Source: Gossypium raimondii (Eukaryota > Streptophyta > Magnoliopsida > Malvales > Malvaceae). From it: a DNA stretch of 64,000 nt. Below the pieces are notes generated by a model. It saw nothing but the letters and a program-made list of their open reading frames with translations, searched no databases and was not told the DNA's origin. Made by a program: the position numbers and the translations under genes. The stretch is taken from positions 52,610,390-52,674,389 of the forward strand of contig NC_068576.1 in NCBI RefSeq assembly GCF_025698545.1, written 5' to 3'. Positions 61,271 through 64,000 of this stretch are shown in pieces; position 1 is the first letter of the stretch; every line of letters starts with the position of its first letter.

Positions 61271-61515
61271 AAGTGTACATAATAAAATTAAAATATATAA
61301 ACATATCAAAACTAAACTCTAGCTTAGTAGTAAATTAAATGTTTTATTAATGCAATTGGTTTGGGTTCAAATATCACTCTATACATATTTTTATTAAATA
61401 AAATACTAAATATCCTCGAATAATTATTTTTAATTACAAAAGGACATTTCATAATTTTTCTAACTCAATTAGTGACCAACTCGATTAAGAACTTAAATAA
61501 TAGTATAGATTATTT
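61271..61515 (+). repeat. Dispersed repeat, copy B
   Basis: Same-orientation relative of 43580-43840. Shared words include GTACATAATAAAA, TAGTAAATTAAATG, TTCAAATAT, ATTTTTCTAACT and AATAGTATA. The boundaries are approximate and the element class is unknown. Confidence 0.6.
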
Positions 61516-62340
61516 ATTTTGTAATATAATTTTTTATGTACATTTATTAGTGAATTGACGAATCGAATCATATGATATCAAAATTGATCAATATTGAAGA
61601 ATGTATGGAGTAAACTTGTTTACTTCAGATTAATTTACTCTTTGTTTTGTATTTGTTCTATTTTCTTAATTAACTAAAGCTCGATATTAGAAAAAAAGGT
61701 TTTATATGATATTTTTGAAAAATAAATATTTTATATTTAATATTTATATAAAATATTTGTTCTTAAATCATTAAAAAATAAAATTAATTATAAATTGTAT
61801 AAAACAAAATTCAATTAGAATAATAGCAAATTTATAACTTGAATTCAAAAAACCGTCTAAACTCCGCAATTAAACAATTTCTCTATTTTATCCAAACAAT
61901 ATCATGAACTTGTTTTCAGTTTCTCTATTTTTTTTTCTCCGCCCTAAAAATTAAACGTACACAAAATTATCTTAAGAAAAAGAGTATATACAAAATTATT
62001 ACAAGTTCCCGGGCGTGTTCACATTTAGAGGTTACTTTGGATTTTCCAAACCTTTAACCAGACGAAGGAAGGAAAAGTTAACATCCAGTCATATTTTACA
62101 AGTCACACTTTCCATCGTCACCGTCTATTTTCATTCTTATAGCGTAAATCGAACGGCAACGAACTCAGCTGTGGCAAAAGAAACGAATCACAACGGTATA
62201 ATTAACATTATTATTATCTTTATCCAACGAATGATAATAAACCATGTGTCATATTCGTAACATTGACTGCCATTTGATGTTCGCCATTTTTAGAGTTCAC
62301 TGAACCCCAATTTTTTTTTTCATTTTTCAAAAGCATCAGT

Positions 62341-63715
62341 AGTTTCGCTTAATCGTTTCTCTATCATTTTCTCATAGCGGAAAAATCTCTCCTCTCTTTC
62401 TCTCGTTCTCTTTCAGTGACTATTTTGTTTTGCTTCGATTCATCGGAACCCTAACTCAACCGGCTGGAGAATTCAACCGGTGAGGCGCGGTTACTAGTTA
62501 ATTCTTCTATTCATTTACTCCTCCATTAGTTTAGGTTTTTATTCTACCAAAATTTTCTCTTGTTCATTTTCTTTTATCTTCTATTCTTTGTTTTCTGTTT
62601 GTCTTAGTTTGATTCCTTGTTTTTTGCTGCCGTTTTTGTTGATATGGTGTGGTTAAAGTGGTATTGTTTTGAACTGGAGTTTTGTGGTGCAGTAGATGAC
62701 CGTACGATTAGGGAGGAGTTGAGATCAAGCGGCCAGGGATTTTGCCACCGAATGGAGGGAGGTAGCGTCTCTAGACTTACTTGCTCTGGTAACTGTTCAC
62801 ATTCCTACTTGGTTTTTTTGTAAGCAAATTCTATTTTAGGGTTTTCGTTTTTCTAGTGTAATTAAAGAGCTTGGAAACAGTTAGCTATCTTCTTGAAGTG
62901 GTGAGGTATAGTGTTATTCTAAGGTTATAATTAAATTTTTTGTGGTTTTGTGCGTAAATATATTGGAGCCGACTTCTTTTATTAAGTTTTAAGTTTGACC
63001 GTAGCTCAGTCAATTATTTTGCTAGTTTCTATTCTTTTAGTAATAATTTGCTAATAGTTAATGTGATTGCGCTGGAGGTTTTGTTTAATTCAAATTGTAG
63101 TTGACTAGTTAATGGTTTGAACTAGAACTTTGTTTGAAATTAGTTCATGGTATACTTGTATTGATATCTAAGTCAACCTACTGATAGTTTAGGATGGAAA
63201 ATACATGTTTGTTTTTCTTATTAAGGATTATTAACTTGTATACTGCAGTAGGTTTGAAAACTCCACAGATGGCTTTCACTTGCTATGTTTCAGTTTAACT
63301 AAATCTGTTAACCTGATAATGTAGTGTTTATTTCCTTATGTTGGATACATGACAAGCATGGACAGGAAGTGTAAACTGATGAAAAGAACTCATAATCACC
63401 ATTTATGCATTTTGGATTTCGAGTGGCATATTTACTCTAGTTCTCTTCTTTGATGAGGTTGGCCTATACAATGTGAACAGTTTTACTTCTTTTCCCTGCT
63501 TTACTCTTCTTTGTACTGTAAATTAGCAATCAACTCTGCTGGAGGTATTTAGATGGGTAATGTGGATTGTTCTGTTTGGAGAAATGCTGTAAAGTTTAAG
63601 CTTTCCATGCAATTCATACTGTGGCAGGATACTCTTTAAACTCAGAGATCTGATCTCTTTATCTGATTCATCAGTTTGTTTTCTTCTAAACCTTTTCTAT
63701 TGTAGGGATACACTC
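62341..63715 (+). promoter_or_regulatory. Leader with a probable intron, upstream of the 3'-truncated gene
   Basis: A CT-rich stretch (62345-62470) with GGAACCCTAA resembles a plant leader. A donor CCG/GTGAGG at 62480 and an acceptor TATTGTAG ending at 63705 would define a 1.2-kb leader intron, placing the ATG at 63716 ten bases into the next exon. The ORF at 62617-62823 falls inside this proposed intron and is not called. Confidence 0.5.
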
Positions 63716-64000
63716 ATGGATTATGATGACAATGATTCCCAAAGCCAGAATCTTCATTTAGCTGGTGAAGGAAACAATAAATTTCCTCCTGTTTTACGGT
63801 CATATGATCTCCCAAGATTTGATTTTGATGACAATCTTCGTGGGCATCTAAGATTTGATAGTTTAGTTGAAACTGAAGTTTTTCTCGGCATTGAAAGTAG
63901 TGAAGATAATCAGTGGATTGAAGAATTTTCACGGGGGAGTACAGGGATTGCATTTAGTTCTAGTGCAGCAGAACCCTGTTTGATTTCTAGGCACACCAAT
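63716..64000 (+). CDS. N-terminal part of an acidic plant protein, cut by the window end
   Basis: An open frame of 95 codons starts ATG GAT TAT GAT at 63716 and runs to the last base with no stop. The protein begins MDYDDNDSQSQNLHLAGEG and continues with PPVLRSYDLPRFDFDD, FDSLVETEVFLGIESSEDNQWIEEFSRG and a Ser-rich stretch. It is strongly acidic (Asp/Glu-rich) with no signal peptide. The N-terminus resembles a large plant protein family that I recall only under vague names such as dentin sialophosphoprotein-like; I do not assign a function. The missing 3' part prevents domain analysis. Confidence 0.72.
   Translation, partial: MDYDDNDSQSQNLHLAGEGNNKFPPVLRSYDLPRFDFDDNLRGHLRFDSLVETEVFLGIESSEDNQWIEEFSRGSTGIAFSSSAAEPCLISRHTN

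Larger units (their letters stand above)
58872..62340. other. AT-rich intergenic region with MITE and dispersed repeat
   Basis: 3.5 kb with the 3' UTR of the DUF547 gene at its start, a fold-back element at 59299-59672, and a dispersed repeat at 61271-61515. The remainder (59700-61250 and 61520-62300) is very AT-rich and holds nothing I can name. Confidence 0.55.

Noticed and set aside
62617-62823. 68-codon ORF upstream of the last gene
   Set aside because: It lies in the proposed leader intron 62480-63705; the protein is not conserved-looking.

Overview
This window is plant nuclear DNA. Genes have many short exons with GT-AG introns and AT-rich introns and spacers, and the proteins have clear plant relatives. 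The dispersed repeats (long LTRs beginning TGTAACACCCC and ending GTTACA, plus several inverted-repeat families) look like those of Malvaceae, most likely Gossypium (cotton). The genus is my inference from repeat style, not a database result. All gene models were built by joining splice sites by eye and checking reading phase; each complete model closes in frame.

Layout. 0-37 kb is gene-rich: an SMPD4-like membrane protein (195-3591, +), an AIM24-family protein (6401-10056, +), a PQT3/RBBP6-like DWNN-RING ubiquitin ligase (13971-19444, +), ribosomal protein eL15 (20345-21802, +), the meiotic crossover MutS homologue MSH4 in 24 exons (22161-31283, -), a Gfo/Idh/MocA-type oxidoreductase (31669-33556, -) and a 52-residue single-pass membrane protein that ordinary ORF thresholds miss (36579-36857, -). 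From memory, AIM24, PQT3, RPL15, MSH4 and the oxidoreductase match a run of neighbouring Arabidopsis chromosome 4 genes (about At4g17370-At4g17420), so this is probably an ancient conserved block.

38.6-52.8 kb is a mobile-element graveyard made of LTRs without internal regions. It has three LTRs of one Gypsy-like family (38607-40720, 45403-50017, 50337-52768) and two LTRs of a second, Copia-like family (41190-43377 and 46661-48157). Short target-site duplications flank four of the five. The order of events is readable: a hAT-type MITE sits inside one Copia-like LTR, and another Copia-like LTR sits inside a Gypsy-like LTR. The LTRs carry internal arrays of short palindromic or tandem motifs.

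54.2-64 kb returns to genes: a DUF547 protein with an N-terminal MIP1-type leucine zipper (54274-58871, +) and the 5' end of an acidic protein of unknown function that runs off the window (63716 onward, +).

The genes are not an operon and do not form one pathway; they are independent housekeeping, meiotic and stress-related loci. RPL15 and MSH4 are tail to tail. MSH4 and the oxidoreductase are head to tail, with only 385 bases available for the MSH4 promoter. I saw no tRNA, rRNA, CRISPR array or bacterial-type feature.
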